Shown: positions 17,469 through 26,700, counted from the stretch's first letter. The stretch: DNA of 64,000 nucleotides from Pararhizobium polonicum (GCF_001687365.1 NZ_LGLV01000014.1:62001-126000), one strand, 5' to 3'. The notes: generated by a model from the letters alone, not told the origin. A program made the numbers and translations.

Positions 17469-19193
17469 TCAGACCTCCTCCAAAACAGTAGCGACAACCG
17501 TTGCCTGCCTGCATTCGGCATTGCCGGCGCGCTCCAGCGACCGCCCCAGAACGGCGAAGAAATTGATGGCAAAGGAGGTAAGCGAAACAGGCGCCGTGGC
17601 AGGCACGGCCCCGCCGAATGTCTGCGCAACGAAACGATAGATCTCGATCCGCTGCGGCAGGATGAATGGCAAGGCAAGTGCCCCGCCCTGCCGCAGGCAA
17701 TACCAGTCAGTGACCAGCTCCATCATCGAACAGGCGCGCAGGGCGCTGATCGAAAGTCCATATCCTGTCGCTTTCGCATCGAGGCGTGCAACGGCATCGG
17801 CCGGATCACCGGTCATCGCCAGGCAAATTTCCGCCACATCGGCTGTTGCGAAAACCTCGGCGATATCAAGCGGCCACTCCTTGGGAACATAACGATGTTC
17901 GACCAGGGCTCGCGTGTGTGCGTAAAGGAACGCGCCATAGCTCTTTGCGTCGAAAGCCGCATCGGGCGCCGCGCCGAGCGTCTTGCATTCCCGACGGTAC
18001 AACGAAACGATGCGGGGATCGGGCAACAACACGGAAAGCCCAACCGTTTCGACATCCGGCACGCTCTTTCCCGGGCGAACGATTTTGAAGGCTGGAGGAA
18101 AGGCCACAAGCGAGGGCACCGCGATATTGCTCAAGGTACCGCTTCCGGCCTTGCGGTGCGTTGTGCCATTCACGTGCAGATGACCGCTGAAATGCGCCGT
18201 CATGCCGGCACCGATCAACGCTTTCGCAACGGCGGCACCCGGTCTGCGTTTCACAACATTGGTATCGCCGAATAAGGCCGCTTCGGACCCGGTCGTATCA
18301 TCGAATGGGTCGATGACGGGATAGTGGGAAAATGCCAGCACGGTTTTTCCGAGCTGTTCGGCTCGCCTGTGAACATCCGCGATCCAATCGATGAGAAAGG
18401 GTTTCAACCGGAGCACGGCATTCCATCCGGCAGCGGTACTGTCGATGAAGGTCTCTTCCCGCAAAGGGTCCGTCTCCCCATTGCGCGGTTCGAAGACATT
18501 GGCGTCGATCATCAGCAGCCAAAGGCCATCTTCCGGCTCGACCAGGTAGGACGCATCCATCAGGCTGAACGTGGTTTTTCCGTCCTGCGACGAAACGGTG
18601 TACTGCCGTGCGGTGACACTGTCGGATGGACCGAACGGCGTTTCCCAGTGCAGATATTCGGAACGGCGGAACAGGCCAAAACCAGCCATCGGCAACAGGC
18701 CCGCGGGATAGCCCTCGCAATACATCCTGTCGCTCAGGACCGATGCCGTTGGATTGTGTGCCGCAACAGTTGCATCGCTGGTCACGGCGACCAATGCGCC
18801 AGCTTCTGTCAGAAAGCCTTTCGACTGATGCCGGCCGTGAGGTCCGAAGGCATCGTGATTGCCCGGAATGGCGTAAAAAGAAAGTTGATGCCGTTGCCGG
18901 TAAGTTTCCAGCAGATGGACAACGGCAGCCGTCGTCTGCCGTTGTCCATCGTCGGTATAATCACCGAGCAGAACGACATGCCGGATGCCACGGCTGGCGA
19001 TGTCATCGAGTGCGGCCCGGAGAGCCCGGAAGCTCTCGTTGAAAACGCGGGTCGAGGCGCGGGTCTCTACCCAGCTGCGAACCGTCAGCCTCTGCCCGGC
19101 AATTTGGGCGCCGGCGAAACCGTAGTCGCCCTCGAGATCGTGAAAATGCGCGTCGGCGATGACTGCCACCGCGGGCAGATCAGTGGCCCCCAT
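17469..19193 (-). CDS. Calcineurin-like metallophosphoesterase
   Basis: A 574-residue phosphoesterase with a complete dinuclear metal site: D14 and H16 (DAH), GD at 77-78, GNHD at 111-114, H290 (SHYP) and GHLH at 337-340. No signal peptide is seen, so it should act in the cytosol. The C-terminal 200 residues are mostly helical and have no assigned function. The ATG has AGGAGA seven bases upstream and overlaps the preceding phosphatase gene by 14 bases. In this operon it probably removes phosphate from an imported ester, or splits a diester before the neighbouring monoesterases act. Specificity is unknown. Confidence 0.87.
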   Translation of the reverse strand: MGATDLPAVAVIADAHFHDLEGDYGFAGAQIAGQRLTVRSWVETRASTRVFNESFRALRAALDDIASRGIRHVVLLGDYTDDGQRQTTAAVVHLLETYRQRHQLSFYAIPGNHDAFGPHGRHQSKGFLTEAGALVAVTSDATVAAHNPTASVLSDRMYCEGYPAGLLPMAGFGLFRRSEYLHWETPFGPSDSVTARQYTVSSQDGKTTFSLMDASYLVEPEDGLWLLMIDANVFEPRNGETDPLREETFIDSTAAGWNAVLRLKPFLIDWIADVHRRAEQLGKTVLAFSHYPVIDPFDDTTGSEAALFGDTNVVKRRPGAAVAKALIGAGMTAHFSGHLHVNGTTHRKAGSGTLSNIAVPSLVAFPPAFKIVRPGKSVPDVETVGLSVLLPDPRIVSLYRRECKTLGAAPDAAFDAKSYGAFLYAHTRALVEHRYVPKEWPLDIAEVFATADVAEICLAMTGDPADAVARLDAKATGYGLSISALRACSMMELVTDWYCLRQGGALALPFILPQRIEIYRFVAQTFGGAVPATAPVSLTSFAINFFAVLGRSLERAGNAECRQATVVATVLEEV

Positions 19194-19797
19194 CGGCCGC
19201 TCTCCTGCCCTCGATGAGATCGATCCAGTCGGATGCCCGCCTTGCCGCATCGTAGAGCATCGGCTTGGGCGTTTCGAACCATTCGTCCTGCCGCAATTCC
19301 CGCTTGTCGCGGATATGAGCGATCGCCGCATCCAGCGTCGGGAAAAGATCGGGCTGCTGCTTGTGCAGGAACAGGCCGACCAGCGAAACGGACCGGCTGC
19401 GGCCGCTGCGGCAGTTGACCAGCACGTTGCCGCCGTCCTTGAACGGATAGGTCTCGCGCTTGGGGAGCTGCTGGTTGAGCGCTCCGTGTAGAATGTAATA
19501 GCCACCCAACATCATCGTGTCCGGGCTGCCGCCGCCATCGATCATGCCGAGCTTGTAGTATCGGATATCCGAATAACCGCTGGCGCAGCGTTCGCCTTCT
19601 TCGGGCATGCTTGGATTTCGCACGAAGTTGACGTCGAGGTTGATCGCGCAGTTGACGACGATACTGATGCCGTGCGCCTTCAGCAGCCCGAGATCCCGCG
19701 CACCGTCCAGCCCTCCGATGTAGAGAGCGGAATTGTGCGGCGAAAGGCCTTCGGTGATCAGGCTGATTGCCGGTCGAGCATATACCGGAGCGTCCAT
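19180..19797 (-). CDS. Dual-specificity-type (Cys-based) phosphatase
   Basis: A 205-residue member of the tyrosine/dual-specificity phosphatase fold. The C-x5-R loop reads NCRSGRSRS at 128-136 with nucleophile C129 and R135; D88 is the likely general acid. The residue before the cysteine is Asn where most family members have His, which usually tunes cysteine acidity. The start is set at 19797, where AAGGA stands six bases upstream; the ATG at 19803 abuts that site. Members also act on inositol and other small phosphates. Given its operon with an importer and two other phosphatases, a metabolite substrate is more likely than a phosphoprotein, by inference. Confidence 0.84.
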   Translation of the reverse strand: MDAPVYARPAISLITEGLSPHNSALYIGGLDGARDLGLLKAHGISIVVNCAINLDVNFVRNPSMPEEGERCASGYSDIRYYKLGMIDGGGSPDTMMLGGYYILHGALNQQLPKRETYPFKDGGNVLVNCRSGRSRSVSLVGLFLHKQQPDLFPTLDAAIAHIRDKRELRQDEWFETPKPMLYDAARRASDWIDLIEGRRAADGGH

Positions 19798-19876
19798 GTC
19801 CATTCCTTTTTCCGAAAGGCACCGGCCTTCGTGCCGGTACCCTTCTGTATCGATCTTGTCTGGTGGATCTGCGTCT

Positions 19877-21004
19877 TCAGGCAGCGTTCGAGCGCATTTT
19901 GGCATCCACCGGCGTGTTGATGATCTTTCCCGTATGCGGGTCGAACATCATGATATTTTCCGGGTCGAATTCGAGCCAGATCTTGCGGTTCGGCCAGCTT
20001 TCGACAAAGCGCGGGATAAGAGCTGTTATCGGCATCCCGTGCGCCGACAGGGACAGGATGGTCTGGGACCCTGTCGGCTGAACAACGTCCACTTCTGCCG
20101 GAAGCGCGTTCACCGCCGGCGCGTCGAGCAGATTGAGGCGCTCCGGCCGGATTGCGAACTTGATCGGCCCTTCCGCCCGCGCGACCTGATGCTTCAGGAC
20201 AATCCCCGTTTCGTGAATGCGGATGATGCTCTTGCCGTCGCGCTGTTCGAGGTTGCCGTCGAAAACATTGATGCGAGGATCGCCGATGAACTCGGCAACG
20301 AAGAGATTGGCGGGCTCGTGATAAATCTCATAGGGGCTGCCGATCTGCTGGATCAGCCCGTCCTTCATCACCACGATGATGTCGGACATGGTCAGCGCCT
20401 CGACCTGATCATGCGTGACGTAGACGGTGGTGGCCCCGAGGTCACGCGATAGCCGCTTGAGCTCGGTGCGCATCTCGGTGCGAAGCACGGCATCGAGGTT
20501 GGAAAGCGGTTCGTCCATCAGGAGAATGGAATTGCGGGCCGCAATCAACCGGGCGACGGCGACCCGCTGCTGCTGGCCGCCGGAAAGCTCGGACGGAAAG
20601 CGCCCCTCATAGCCTTCCAGCTGAACCTTGTGCAGCGCCTCGCCCAGCCGTTCGGCGATCTCGTCCTTCGGGCGTTTGGCCTGATGCAGCGCCAGCGTGA
20701 TATTCCTGTCGACCTTCATGTTGGGCCAGAGCGCATAGCTCTGAAAAATGAAGCCGAGGCCACGTTTTTCCGGCGGCACGAAATGTCCGCCCCGTCCCGA
20801 ATAGACCGTCTTGCCGGCGAGCGTCAGCTCACCGGACGACGGCTGTTCCAGGCCTGCGATGATCCGCAGCGTCGTCGTCTTTCCGCAGCCCGACGGCCCC
20901 AGTAGCGTGACGAATTTTCCCTTCGGGATCTCCAGGTCGAGCGGCGGAATCGCCAGATGGGAGCCGTAGGACTTGGTTATGCCTTTCAAGGACACTTCGT
21001 TCAT
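19877..21004 (-). CDS. ABC transporter ATPase (Fbp/Pot/Ugp type)
   Basis: A cytoplasmic ATPase of 375 residues with an N-terminal nucleotide-binding domain and a C-terminal OB-fold (TOBE) domain from about residue 240. It has Walker A GPSGCGKT near 36-43, signature LSGGQQQRVAVAR near 140, Walker B ILLMDEPLSNLD and switch VYVTHDQ. The start has GGGAGGAA upstream. It follows the binding protein by 55 bases and precedes the Cys-phosphatase by 79. It completes the operon's Fbp-type importer, which also includes the fused permease at 22319. Confidence 0.93.
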   Translation of the reverse strand: MNEVSLKGITKSYGSHLAIPPLDLEIPKGKFVTLLGPSGCGKTTTLRIIAGLEQPSSGELTLAGKTVYSGRGGHFVPPEKRGLGFIFQSYALWPNMKVDRNITLALHQAKRPKDEIAERLGEALHKVQLEGYEGRFPSELSGGQQQRVAVARLIAARNSILLMDEPLSNLDAVLRTEMRTELKRLSRDLGATTVYVTHDQVEALTMSDIIVVMKDGLIQQIGSPYEIYHEPANLFVAEFIGDPRINVFDGNLEQRDGKSIIRIHETGIVLKHQVARAEGPIKFAIRPERLNLLDAPAVNALPAEVDVVQPTGSQTILSLSAHGMPITALIPRFVESWPNRKIWLEFDPENIMMFDPHTGKIINTPVDAKMRSNAA

Positions 21005-21059
21005 TTGAATTCCTCCCTAAGGGGACCGGGCCTCGTAAAGCGACCCGGTCTTTTGACGT

Positions 21060-22286
21060 CTATTGGCTCGTTTCGACGACCCAGAAGTCGTTGACGGCTG
21101 CAACATTGTCGCGCTGATACTCAGCCGATCCGAAAATCTTGCGGACATTCGGCCAGTTCTCGCCGCCCTTGGGCAGGGGAACATCCGTGCGCGGCGAAAA
21201 AGTGCCGACCTTGAAATAGGCGGCCATGCCCTGAAGCTTCTTCAGGCTCTCGCCTTCGCGATAGGGCTTTTCGAGCTTGGTATCAGGCGTCAGGTCCTTC
21301 GAGCCCATCTGGAACGCGATGAACAGCTTTGCCGCGTTGGGATGCGGCGATTGGCCGGCGATCGATACGTAGGTCGAGTAGGCAAAGACACCCGCGGGAT
21401 CGATATCGTAGAGAATGGCATTGGCATAATCGTCGCTGCCATTCTTGTTGATATAGTGCATGCTGGAGAAGGTCACCGGCGGCTTTGCCTGCCCCTTGAG
21501 GCCGGAAGCCGTCGCCAGCTTGGAGCCGGAATCGTAGATGACGAGATCGTTCTTCAACAGCCGGTGCAAGAATTCGTAGCCCGCATTTTCCATGCCGTCC
21601 GAAAGCTCCAGCGGTTTGCCGGCGTGCTTTTCATAGGCCTTGGTGAAGTCATCGCCATGCTCGACGATGGAGGTCAGAAGAGCGAGCGACGTCAGCGACC
21701 CCAGCGGGCTCTTCATGGCAAACCGCTTGTTCCATTCCGGCTCCGTCAGTTGCCAGACATTGGTAACCGGCGGCGCGTCCTTGTAGGTGTCGGCATTGTA
21801 CATCAGCACGGTGGCTTCGATCACCTGCGTCAAAAGCGGCTCGCGCAATTCGGCGGGGATCTTGTCCTCCAGGTAACGCGGCACGTAATTGACGATCCGG
21901 TGGTTCGGCAGGAGATCGTAAAACATCTGCGCAGTTCCGGCCGTGTTAACGACATCGACCGTGTAGATCCCCGCCTGCTGCTCACGGACGACCTTCTCGA
22001 TCGTCTTTTCCGAGCCGAGGTCATAGGCGTTGACCTTGATCTCCGGGTAGAGCTTCATGAAATCCTCAGCCAGGGCGTTGACGGTCGAGGCAGACGAATA
22101 AATCGTCACCTCGCCTTCGGCCTTGGCCTTCCTGATGATCTCATCCCAGTTCTCTTCCCGGGGCTGGTTTGCGCCGAGTTCGGCGGTTTTCAGCCAGCTG
22201 TCGAAAGCGGCATCCTGGGCATAGGCCGTGGAGCCGATGATCCAGGCCGTCGCGGCGATCACCACGTGCCTCTTGAACATTCCCAT
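21060..22286 (-). CDS. Fbp/Afu-type ABC transporter substrate-binding protein
   Basis: A periplasmic binding protein of solute-binding family 1 (408 residues), with signal peptide MGMFKRHVVIAATAW... cut after STAYA. The chain has the type of AEGEVTIYSSAS and YDLGSEKT strands seen in Fe(III)- and phosphate-ester-binding members. The start at 22286 is fixed by GGAGG seven bases upstream. The same fold includes iron-binding FbpA and AfuA, which was shown to bind hexose phosphates. With three phosphatase-like genes in the operon, a phosphorylated ligand is preferred over iron; this is inference from context. Confidence 0.9.
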   Translation of the reverse strand: MGMFKRHVVIAATAWIIGSTAYAQDAAFDSWLKTAELGANQPREENWDEIIRKAKAEGEVTIYSSASTVNALAEDFMKLYPEIKVNAYDLGSEKTIEKVVREQQAGIYTVDVVNTAGTAQMFYDLLPNHRIVNYVPRYLEDKIPAELREPLLTQVIEATVLMYNADTYKDAPPVTNVWQLTEPEWNKRFAMKSPLGSLTSLALLTSIVEHGDDFTKAYEKHAGKPLELSDGMENAGYEFLHRLLKNDLVIYDSGSKLATASGLKGQAKPPVTFSSMHYINKNGSDDYANAILYDIDPAGVFAYSTYVSIAGQSPHPNAAKLFIAFQMGSKDLTPDTKLEKPYREGESLKKLQGMAAYFKVGTFSPRTDVPLPKGGENWPNVRKIFGSAEYQRDNVAAVNDFWVVETSQ

Positions 22287-22318
22287 ACGAATTCCTCCTC
22301 CTTTTTCGGGTTGCCTCC

Positions 22319-24136
22319 TCAAGCGAACCCCATCTTCGTGTTTCGAAAAACCAGCCGGAACAGGATGTTGCAACCCACGACCAGCGTCACGAGCAGCAGG
22401 GTTGCCGCGCCGATCAGCTGTGGGACGTCGTCCGTCTGATAGGTGTAGATCACGCTTGCAAGGACCGCCGTCGATGGCGTCACCAGAAGGATGATCAAGG
22501 AAAGCTCGCGCATCGTGCCGATGAAGCTGAGTAGCATGCCCGATACCAGGCCGGATGCGGCCAGCGGCGCGACGATACGGCGAACCCGGCCGAACCAGCC
22601 GATCCCCTGTACCCGAGCCGATTCCTCCAGAGACTTGTCGATCTGCAGCATGGCGGCGATGCCGGTGCGCGATGTGTATGGCAGGTTCTTCACGGCGGCG
22701 ATCAGCACGAGCAGCGCGAAGGTGCCGTACAGTGCGGGGATCGGCCCGACGGGCTGCGAGAACATGCCGATATAGATGGCGCCGAAAGCGACGGCCGGGA
22801 AGATATAGGGCAGGAATGCCGCCAGTTCGAGCGCACGTGACGACAGGCTGCCGCGGGTCCTGACCACGACGTAACCGATCAGAAAGCCGAGAATGCCGGT
22901 AGCAATGGCCGTAAAGAACGCCAGTCGAAGGCTGTTCCAGGCGGCGTGCAGGATCTGCGGGTTCTGGAAGACCCCCGCATAGAGCGCATTCACCCCGCCG
23001 CGAGCGCCGATCCAGTAGTGCAGCGTCAGGTTTGACAGATCATAGTTTCCGGCCGTGCGCGAAAGCGACTGCAGAATCAGCAGGCCAAGCGGCAGGACGA
23101 CGGTCAGGCACATCAGCGCGACGACTAAGGCGAAGACCAGCCATCGCGCCCGCCCAAGGTCGATCTCACGCCGGCGAAACCCCTTGCCCGACATCGTCAC
23201 GAAGCTCTTGCGCGCACCGATCATGCGCTGATTGATCCAGATGAACAGGATCGCCATGACGACAAGCACGAGAGCCAGAAGATAGCCGTCACCGACATTG
23301 CGCGAGCCGATCGCCGCATAGATCTGCGTCGGCAATACGAAATAGCGGATCGGCATTCCCAGAACGGCCGGCGTCCCGAAGGATCCGATAACACGGATGA
23401 ACGTCATCACCACGGCGGAACCAACAGCCGGCAGAACGAGCGGAGCAGTGATCGAAACGAACTGCCGGAACCGTGACATACCCGCGATAGCGCCGGCTTC
23501 CTCGAGCTGACTGTCGACGGTGGCAAGCGAGCCGGAAATGATCAAGAAACCGTAGACATAATAATGGAGCGACAGGCAGATGATGATCGGCACGCCGCCG
23601 AACGCAATCCAGTCCGGGGGTTGGACACCGAAGAGATAGGCGAACACGCCGGAGGCACCACCGACGCGGTCGTTCTTGAAGAACGTGACCCAGGCGAGCG
23701 CCATCACCCATGACGGGAGCATGTAGGGCAGAATGACGGCTGTGTTGACGAATTCGCGAAATGGCACATTGGTGCGCACCACCACCCAGGCGAGTAGCGC
23801 TCCCAGCGTGAGGCAGATTGCTGTCGCCCCGAAGGCCGTGATCAGGGAATTGATAAATGGCTTGTAGAAGAGCGCCCAGGACATGCGGCTTCCAAAGACG
23901 CGCTCGTAGTGAAAAAGAGTGAACTCACCCTGCTGCCGTCCCGGCAGATAGGCAGAATCATAAGGCTGGACGGTGATCGTTTCCCGCACCAACTGGAACA
24001 GCGGCACGATCACCAGCAGTCCCAGAATGATCGCCATGCCAAGCGCGATGAGACGCTCGGGGGCGGAAATGAAATGCACCAGACGCCGGGCAAACCGTGC
24101 GCTGCCTCCACTCCCTGTTTCCGTGATGACTGCCAT
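22319..24136 (-). CDS. ABC transporter permease, fused two-domain Fbp type
   Basis: An inner-membrane protein of 605 residues containing two complete permease halves, as in FbpB/AfuB. About 12 membrane segments are visible. The two EAA loops are near LEEAGAIAGMSRFRQFVSITAPL (about residue 220) and LEESARVQGIGWFGRVRRIVAPL (about 510). The start has GGGAGGAGA upstream. It lies 79 bases after the inositol-monophosphatase-like gene and 32 before the binding-protein gene. Length and domain order are normal. Confidence 0.93.
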   Translation of the reverse strand: MAVITETGSGGSARFARRLVHFISAPERLIALGMAIILGLLVIVPLFQLVRETITVQPYDSAYLPGRQQGEFTLFHYERVFGSRMSWALFYKPFINSLITAFGATAICLTLGALLAWVVVRTNVPFREFVNTAVILPYMLPSWVMALAWVTFFKNDRVGGASGVFAYLFGVQPPDWIAFGGVPIIICLSLHYYVYGFLIISGSLATVDSQLEEAGAIAGMSRFRQFVSITAPLVLPAVGSAVVMTFIRVIGSFGTPAVLGMPIRYFVLPTQIYAAIGSRNVGDGYLLALVLVVMAILFIWINQRMIGARKSFVTMSGKGFRRREIDLGRARWLVFALVVALMCLTVVLPLGLLILQSLSRTAGNYDLSNLTLHYWIGARGGVNALYAGVFQNPQILHAAWNSLRLAFFTAIATGILGFLIGYVVVRTRGSLSSRALELAAFLPYIFPAVAFGAIYIGMFSQPVGPIPALYGTFALLVLIAAVKNLPYTSRTGIAAMLQIDKSLEESARVQGIGWFGRVRRIVAPLAASGLVSGMLLSFIGTMRELSLIILLVTPSTAVLASVIYTYQTDDVPQLIGAATLLLVTLVVGCNILFRLVFRNTKMGFA

Positions 24137-24215
24137 TGTCTCTCCTCCCGCGCGGCGCTCCAAGCCGCATGTCATTCCAGGACCGTCGTGCCGGCGGCCC
24201 CTCCTCCCTAATGGT

Positions 24216-25055
24216 TCAAGCCGCCTCGGTACTCGCGCGTGCGCCTGGCTGCTCCGCAAGCGGAATACGCACGGCCTCGCTGACACCGCCGGCAATTGCC
24301 GGAGCCGACGCCAGAACCGCGCCGCCCTCCTGCAGCGAACCGATCTCAAGAAAGGGGCAGACACGGCCGCCGGCTTCCGCCACCAGCAGAAGGCCCGCAA
24401 TGCAATCCCAGGAGTTCATGTGCAACTCGACATAGGCATCGGAGCGGCCATCGGCGACGTAAGCCAGCGCCATTGCACCGGACCCGCTGCGGCGCACATT
24501 GGCGCCTTTGGCCAGCAAATTGCGCATGGCGTCGACATAGGCCTCGTTTGGAATGCGCGTAGACCAGCCAAGCTCGATGGATGCAGCGTCGAAACGGCTG
24601 GTCCGGGCTGCGGAAATCGGCCTGCCGTTGCACGTGGCCCCCTGCCCCGCACGCGCGAAATAAAGCTCGTCGAGCGGCGGGTTGTAGATCGCCGCCAGCT
24701 GCGGCACACCGTTTTCGAGATAACCGATCGAAATGCAGAAATGCGGGATGCCCCGGGCGAAATTTGCCGTTCCATCAATAGGATCGACCACCCAGACATT
24801 ATCGAGGATCTGCCCGCCACTCTCTTCGCCGAAGAAACCATCCTTCGGGAAAGCCGCCTTGATGCGGTCGCGGATATGCGCCTCGGAAGCGGCATCGGTT
24901 TCCGTCAGAAAGTCCTGTGGACCCTTCATTGAAAAGGCGGCGGCGGAGCCATGCTGAAATCCTTCAAGGGCCAACGCACCGGCGGAAAGAATAACGTCGC
25001 GGCAAAGCGCTTCGCGGCCGTCGATATCGTCTGAATAGGCACGGCCTGCAGGCAT
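24216..25055 (-). CDS. Inositol-monophosphatase-family phosphatase
   Basis: A metal-dependent (Mg2+, Li+-sensitive family) phosphomonoesterase of 279 residues. All family motifs are present: GEESG at 76-80, DPIDGT at 91-96 and WD at 216-217. The family hydrolyses inositol phosphates, fructose-1,6-bisphosphate, histidinol phosphate, PAP and others, so the exact substrate is open. It is the first gene of the operon that runs to 15475. Its start lies only 16 bases from a 36-bp palindromic operator, so it is likely the most directly LacI-controlled gene. No signal peptide is present, so it is cytosolic. Confidence 0.88.
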   Translation of the reverse strand: MPAGRAYSDDIDGREALCRDVILSAGALALEGFQHGSAAAFSMKGPQDFLTETDAASEAHIRDRIKAAFPKDGFFGEESGGQILDNVWVVDPIDGTANFARGIPHFCISIGYLENGVPQLAAIYNPPLDELYFARAGQGATCNGRPISAARTSRFDAASIELGWSTRIPNEAYVDAMRNLLAKGANVRRSGSGAMALAYVADGRSDAYVELHMNSWDCIAGLLLVAEAGGRVCPFLEIGSLQEGGAVLASAPAIAGGVSEAVRIPLAEQPGARASTEAA

Positions 25056-25070
25056 CTGCGATTTTCTCCC

Positions 25071-25106
25071 AATGAACACGTGTGCAATATTGCACACGTG
25101 TTCATT
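25071..25106. promoter_or_regulatory. 36-bp perfect palindrome: double LacI-type operator
   Basis: Bases 25071-25106 read identically on both strands. The palindrome holds two opposed copies of the 14-mer TGCACACGTGTTCA, at 25091-25104 on the plus strand and 25073-25086 on the minus strand, with centres 18 bp apart. The central ACACGTGT with a CpG middle is the usual shape of LacI/GalR operators. It lies between the LacI-type gene and the first gene of the phosphatase/importer operon. The same 14-mer recurs at 26231. An alternative reading as a simple hairpin is less likely given the third copy. Confidence 0.85.
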
Positions 25107-25169
25107 GCGGACAACAGAAAAACGCGGCCATGCTGAAATTTGATTCATCTCTTTGAATACATTTAAAAT

Positions 25170-26159
25170 TCAGCGCCTGACGGTCTGCCGCTCAACCAAT
25201 GTGACAGGAACATTCTGGATAACCGACTGCCCATCTGCATGGTCAAGCGCTGCGAGAACCGCCTCCGTCAGCACCTCGAACGACTGAGCGATCGTCGTCA
25301 ACTCGTAGCTCTTCCAGGACGCCTGCGGAATGTCGTCAAAGCCGATGACGGACAGATCGTCCGGAACGCTGCGCCCCATTTCATGTCGCGCCGCATCGAG
25401 AAAACCGAGGGCCATGAGATCCGTGACACAGAAGGCGCCATCGATCGCAGGATCGGCAAGCAGTTCGCGGGCCGCTTTCAACCCGGTTTCATAGGTTGTC
25501 GGGCCATCGTGCCAACCGACGACATCGATACCATCGTCTTTCATGATCCGGCCGAAGGCTTCGGCACGCCGGATCTGCGTCGGGGTTCCGCTGCCACTCG
25601 TCACCACGGCAACCTTGCGGCAGCGCGCATCCGTCAGCCGCCGGGCAGCCAGCGTCGCGCCCAGGATATCGTCACTGAGGATTACATCCGTGTCAGACCG
25701 TTCGAGCAGCCGGTTGATGACAATGAGCTTGACGCCGTTGGCAAGACATTCATCGACGATCGATGCGGGCGGCTCGCCAGAGAGAACGACGATGGCGCGG
25801 GCGCGAAATTCAAAGATCAGCTCGATCAGCGGAGCGATATCGCTGCGCGCGTCGGCGGCGTTCAGCAAAAGGCATTGCTGGCCCCGGCGCAACAATCCGA
25901 GACTCAGCATGTCGAGTTGCTTTGCGATGAAGGGGAGCGAAAGATTTGCTCCGACAACACCGACCAGGTTCGAGCTCGCATTGTTCAGGCCCTGGGCAAG
26001 CCTGTTCACGCGATACCCAAGCTCCTGCGCCGCCTTCAGCACCTTCCTGCGGACCTCGGGAGAGACACTTGCCCCTTCTGTGAACGTTCGTGAGACGGCA
26101 GAGCGTGACACGCCCGCTCGCTGGGCAACCTCAACGGATGTTACAAACGATTTTGCCAT
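25170..26159 (-). CDS. LacI-family transcriptional regulator
   Basis: A 329-residue repressor with an N-terminal helix-turn-helix (TSVEVAQRAGVSRSAVSRTF, about 6-26), a hinge helix around RVNRLAQGLN, and a C-terminal periplasmic-binding-protein-like ligand domain. The gene stands directly before the operon it probably controls. The 14-bp operator box occurs before its own start and twice before the operon, implying autoregulation plus operon control. Family knowledge suggests derepression by a sugar or sugar-like ligand, here perhaps the dephosphorylated or phosphorylated import substrate. Start context is weak (CGGGG) but fits the family N-terminus. Confidence 0.92.
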   Translation of the reverse strand: MAKSFVTSVEVAQRAGVSRSAVSRTFTEGASVSPEVRRKVLKAAQELGYRVNRLAQGLNNASSNLVGVVGANLSLPFIAKQLDMLSLGLLRRGQQCLLLNAADARSDIAPLIELIFEFRARAIVVLSGEPPASIVDECLANGVKLIVINRLLERSDTDVILSDDILGATLAARRLTDARCRKVAVVTSGSGTPTQIRRAEAFGRIMKDDGIDVVGWHDGPTTYETGLKAARELLADPAIDGAFCVTDLMALGFLDAARHEMGRSVPDDLSVIGFDDIPQASWKSYELTTIAQSFEVLTEAVLAALDHADGQSVIQNVPVTLVERQTVRR

Positions 26160-26700
26160 GGGGCCCCGACAGTGCTGCGCTCTTACTCGATACCGTCACT
26201 GTCACTAAGCCATCCTGCAACAGACTTCAATGCACACGTGTTCAGCGAGCATCGTAAACTTAACGTTGCGAGCACGAGATTCGAGAGGAGCGCTTTGGTT
26301 GGGCGTGCGATTTGACGCCGGACAGTGGGCTCAGCACAGGATCGGCGGATATCGCTCGGGGCGCGGCAGTGTCGAGACATCCTCGCCGCTTGCGGCGGCA
26401 TTCTGGCACCCGAGGTACAGCGACTGAGCAGCAACACAGGAATGCGCACGTCATTTACCGCGATATTGGTCCAGAAACTTGAAATGGGGTCGCTGAGGGC
26501 CTGATTGCGATGATGCTTGCAGCCTTGGCGATCCTCCGTTGCGGTTCAGATCAAACGATCGGCCAGAATTGAAACGAAAAAATACGGAGTGGTGCTCGGC
26601 AGCTAGAACTAATGAACCGGTGCGGATTTTCTATGCGTTTCCTCCATCGCTGACATCTTAAAAACGGGGCGGAAACAGCCCGTCAAACGAGGAGAAAAAC
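26160..26700. other. 541-bp intergenic region between divergent genes
   Basis: The gap lies between the leftward LacI-type gene and the rightward decarboxylase-like gene. It holds a single operator box at 26231-26244 and, just before 26701, the ribosome site GAGGAGAAAAAC. No frame in the gap has a convincing ribosome site or recognisable product. Promoters for both genes must lie here but were not located. Confidence 0.5.
26231..26244. promoter_or_regulatory. Single LacI-type operator box before the regulator gene
   Basis: TGCACACGTGTTCA matches exactly the half-unit of the 36-bp palindrome at 25071. It sits 72 bases before the start of the LacI-family gene, where autorepression or a DNA loop to the double operator about 1.1 kb away would be possible. 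The exact match of a 14-mer makes chance unlikely; the looping idea is inference. Confidence 0.8.

Noticed and set aside
21063..22439. Plus-strand frame of 458 codons
   Set aside because: Mirror frame of the binding-protein gene at 21060-22286; no recognisable domain.
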